Origin: an uncultured bacterium
GTDB lineage: Bacteria > Bacteroidota > Ignavibacteria > Kapaibacteriales > UBA4661
DNA length: 64,000 bases
Assembly: GCA_937899715.1 (NCBI GenBank)
Contig: CALCNX010000070.1
Coordinates: 19,070 to 83,069 of the forward strand
Direction: 5' to 3'
Made by a program: the position numbers and the translations under genes. Below the pieces are notes generated by a model. The model was not told the DNA's origin. It was given only the letters and a program-made list of their open reading frames with translations, and searched no databases. Of this stretch, positions 62,282 to 64,000 are shown piece by piece (positions within the stretch are counted from its first letter, which is position 1; each line of letters opens with the position of its first letter).

Positions 62282-63958
62282 CTACACCGCCTGAAGAGCC
62301 ACCAGCGTAATATCATCGTGTTGATGCGCTTTTCCCGCAAATTTTCGTACGTCTGCCAGCGCTGCTGAAACAATATCCGCAGCATTGAGCGGGGCTGTTT
62401 GGACGGCTTGCATCATGCGTTCTTCTCCGTATTCGGCATGAGCGGTGTTCATGGCTTCGGTTACGCCATCGGTGTAAAGCAAGATACAATCGCCTTTTTC
62501 CAGTGTTACGCTTGCCGTTGTTACAGCTCGCTCGAAACGCTCTCCTTTGTCTAGCCCGATAGCCATGCCTTTTGCGGAAATTGTACTCATTTCGCCGCTT
62601 GTGCGCCGCACGACAAGCGGGTTATGCCCGGCATTAGAGAACGCGAATTCCCGCGTCTCGGTGTTGTAAATGCCGTAAATCATGGACACAAATTTGCCTC
62701 GCTCCATTACGCCATAGAGCAGCGCATTCACACGATGCAGCACGTCCGACGGGGAGCCGCTTCCGCGCACCTGCGAGACAATCACACCCTTTGCCAGCGT
62801 GATGTAGAACGCAGCCGAAATTCCCTTCCCCGATACGTCGCCAATCAAGACCCCAAGCCGCTTGTCGTCGAGGGGGAAAAAGTCGTAATAATCCCCACCC
62901 ACTTCATACGCGGGAATACACGCCGCGCTGACAACAACACTATCGAAAGCTGGCAGTGAACGCGGAAGAAGTTTTTGCTGGACGCTTTTGGCGGCAGCAA
63001 TTTCTTGATGCATTCGCGCATTTTCTTCCAAAAGCGAAAGAAAACTTGGCTTGTAATCAGCTTCATTGACGACTTCCGGCGCATTACGATAAGCAATAAT
63101 ACCAATTACAACGATGATTCCGAGTATGGCACTCAATGCTAACGCCACGAGTGGATGTCCGGCAAATAAACCAAAAGAAATCAAAAACGACTCAATGATG
63201 ACAAATGATAACACAGCCAAAACATCAGTAAAATAAAGTACCGCAAACCCAATACCTGCGTGAAGGGTAGCCTCCACAAAAACAGCCGAAAAGCTCATAT
63301 CCTGCGTTGCTTGAAATAAGCCCCATGCCAACGAGGAGAGTCCGAGAGCAGCAAAGGGAGCATATTTGCGCATTACAAAGCGATAAGCGAGCAGAGGCGG
63401 TGCAACCAAGAAGACAAAGGAGATTGGCGAAATAGTACCAATGATATTCAAAAATGCGGGAAATGCTGAACGCATCAGAAAAGGGAAGGTGTAGTAGTTA
63501 GCGGTCAAATGAACATTTGCAAAAGAAGCAAGACCAAAACGCTCGCCAAAGTACGGCAAAAATGTAATTAAGGCAGAATACATAGCACCGACACTTATGC
63601 CAAGCAACAACATTCGCCCCAGATGAAACGATGAAAGCGGCTTTTCCCTAAAGCGCATGAGCGTGTAAAATTTTTCTGCAAACACTTCACGCATGACCGA
63701 GACAGTGCCAGCAATAGGAACAGCAATAAAAAAGAAGCCGAACCCCAACGTATAAAAGACGAACACGATTGCAAAGGCATACCACGGAACATCCGCGATG
63801 CCCAAGGAATAGAGCGTCATCGAAATGCCGGACAAAAGAGCGATTGACAAAATCCACGTGTTAATGGCTTTAATGCGCAATCTATTGACCCATACTCCCA
63901 AAAGAGCGAGGATGCTCAGTATTATCAAAACCCAAAAAATGATGGTAAGAGTGTGCAA
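62282..63958 (-). CDS. Multi-pass membrane SpoIIE/RsbU-type PP2C phosphatase
   Basis: 558 residues. Start is a TTG at 63958, since no ATG is available between the upstream in-frame TAA and the first membrane helix. Roughly eight to nine membrane helices (about 5-295), a coiled coil (LLEENARMHQEIAAAKSVQQ), then the PP2C domain with VGGDYYDFF, IGDVSGKGISA, SNAGHNPLVV, LYTDGVTEAMN and HDDITLVAL, all metal-binding motifs present. It should dephosphorylate an anti-anti-sigma or similar partner in response to a membrane signal. Unlike the phosphatase at 19.7 kb it has no large extracytoplasmic domain. Confidence 0.9.
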   Translation of the reverse strand: MHTLTIIFWVLIILSILALLGVWVNRLRIKAINTWILSIALLSGISMTLYSLGIADVPWYAFAIVFVFYTLGFGFFFIAVPIAGTVSVMREVFAEKFYTLMRFREKPLSSFHLGRMLLLGISVGAMYSALITFLPYFGERFGLASFANVHLTANYYTFPFLMRSAFPAFLNIIGTISPISFVFLVAPPLLAYRFVMRKYAPFAALGLSSLAWGLFQATQDMSFSAVFVEATLHAGIGFAVLYFTDVLAVLSFVIIESFLISFGLFAGHPLVALALSAILGIIVVIGIIAYRNAPEVVNEADYKPSFLSLLEENARMHQEIAAAKSVQQKLLPRSLPAFDSVVVSAACIPAYEVGGDYYDFFPLDDKRLGVLIGDVSGKGISAAFYITLAKGVIVSQVRGSGSPSDVLHRVNALLYGVMERGKFVSMIYGIYNTETREFAFSNAGHNPLVVRRTSGEMSTISAKGMAIGLDKGERFERAVTTASVTLEKGDCILLYTDGVTEAMNTAHAEYGEERMMQAVQTAPLNAADIVSAALADVRKFAGKAHQHDDITLVALQAV

Positions 63959-64000
63959 GAAGTTTTGTGTAAATGGTTAGAAAGAAGTAGGTAATCGTTC

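Noticed and set aside
62080..62385. 101-codon reverse frame overlapping the phosphatase 3' end
   Set aside because: Mixes a shadow of the phosphatase gene with the region of the T9SS relic in a different frame; the relic frame is the meaningful one.

Overview
The window reads as a chromosomal segment of a Gram-negative bacterium of the Bacteroidota/Chlorobiota/Ignavibacteria side of the tree, possibly close to Kapabacteria (inference). Seen in the sequence: several secreted proteins end in a type IX secretion (T9SS) C-terminal sorting domain. The promoters that can be recognised fit the Bacteroidota pattern TTTG-N19-21-TAnnTTTG rather than the E. coli consensus. Many genes lack a clear Shine-Dalgarno sequence. 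There is a large complement of outer-membrane beta-barrels, OmpA-type proteins and lipoproteins. No rRNA, CRISPR array or insertion sequence was seen.

Layout. 1-8.0 kb: forward-strand phage tail module (end of a small protein, a 1660-aa tape measure protein, three further tail-region proteins). 8.0-9.5 kb: four small reverse-strand accessory genes under two near-identical copies of a promoter/operator/leader cassette. A tRNA-Arg(ACG) at 9.6 kb, with its 3' end facing the phage block, marks the likely chromosome junction, followed by rpsT. 10-13.5 kb: a FadL-like porin, a Gly/Ser/Tyr-rich lipoprotein and two small genes. 13.8-19.7 kb (+): TolC-type efflux channel and two large hybrid-architecture histidine kinases. 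19.7-29.5 kb (-): a membrane SpoIIE-type phosphatase, a LytTR response regulator with its LytS-type kinase, two MHS-family transporters and a porin; these look like an organic-solute uptake and sensing locus. 30-32.3 kb (+): an outer-membrane barrel and a T9SS-exported protein gene broken by two in-frame stops. 32.4-34.4 kb: an ABC-F ATPase, followed by a PIN-toxin remnant and an orphan antitoxin-like gene. 34.8 kb: a lipoprotein.

35.5-44.3 kb is the most unusual stretch. An ECF sigma factor is followed by an anti-sigma-like protein carrying its own C-terminal beta-barrel, then three tandem IPT/TIG lipoproteins (the third frameshifted at a T6 run) and a 1157-aa T9SS cargo protein. All lie on one strand with gaps of 25-43 bp and end at one strong terminator, so they look like a single operon for a regulated cell-surface system.

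44.4-54.6 kb (-): lipoprotein MsrB, a possible Ivy-like periplasmic protein, two tandem outer-membrane proteins with two OmpA-type domains each, and a 1333-aa T9SS adhesin with about nine Ig/PKD-like repeats. 54.8-58.3 kb (-): housekeeping genes (MqnA-like, SpoU-family methyltransferase, tmk, rsmI, tadA). 58.4-62.0 kb (-): two S41 peptidases, one T9SS-exported and one a lipoprotein. 62.1-64 kb: a T9SS tail relic and a second multi-pass SpoIIE-type phosphatase.

Start codons were moved inward from the longest reading frame wherever a signal peptide, conserved N-terminus or ribosome binding site supported it. Functions rest on motif recognition by eye; no database search was possible.
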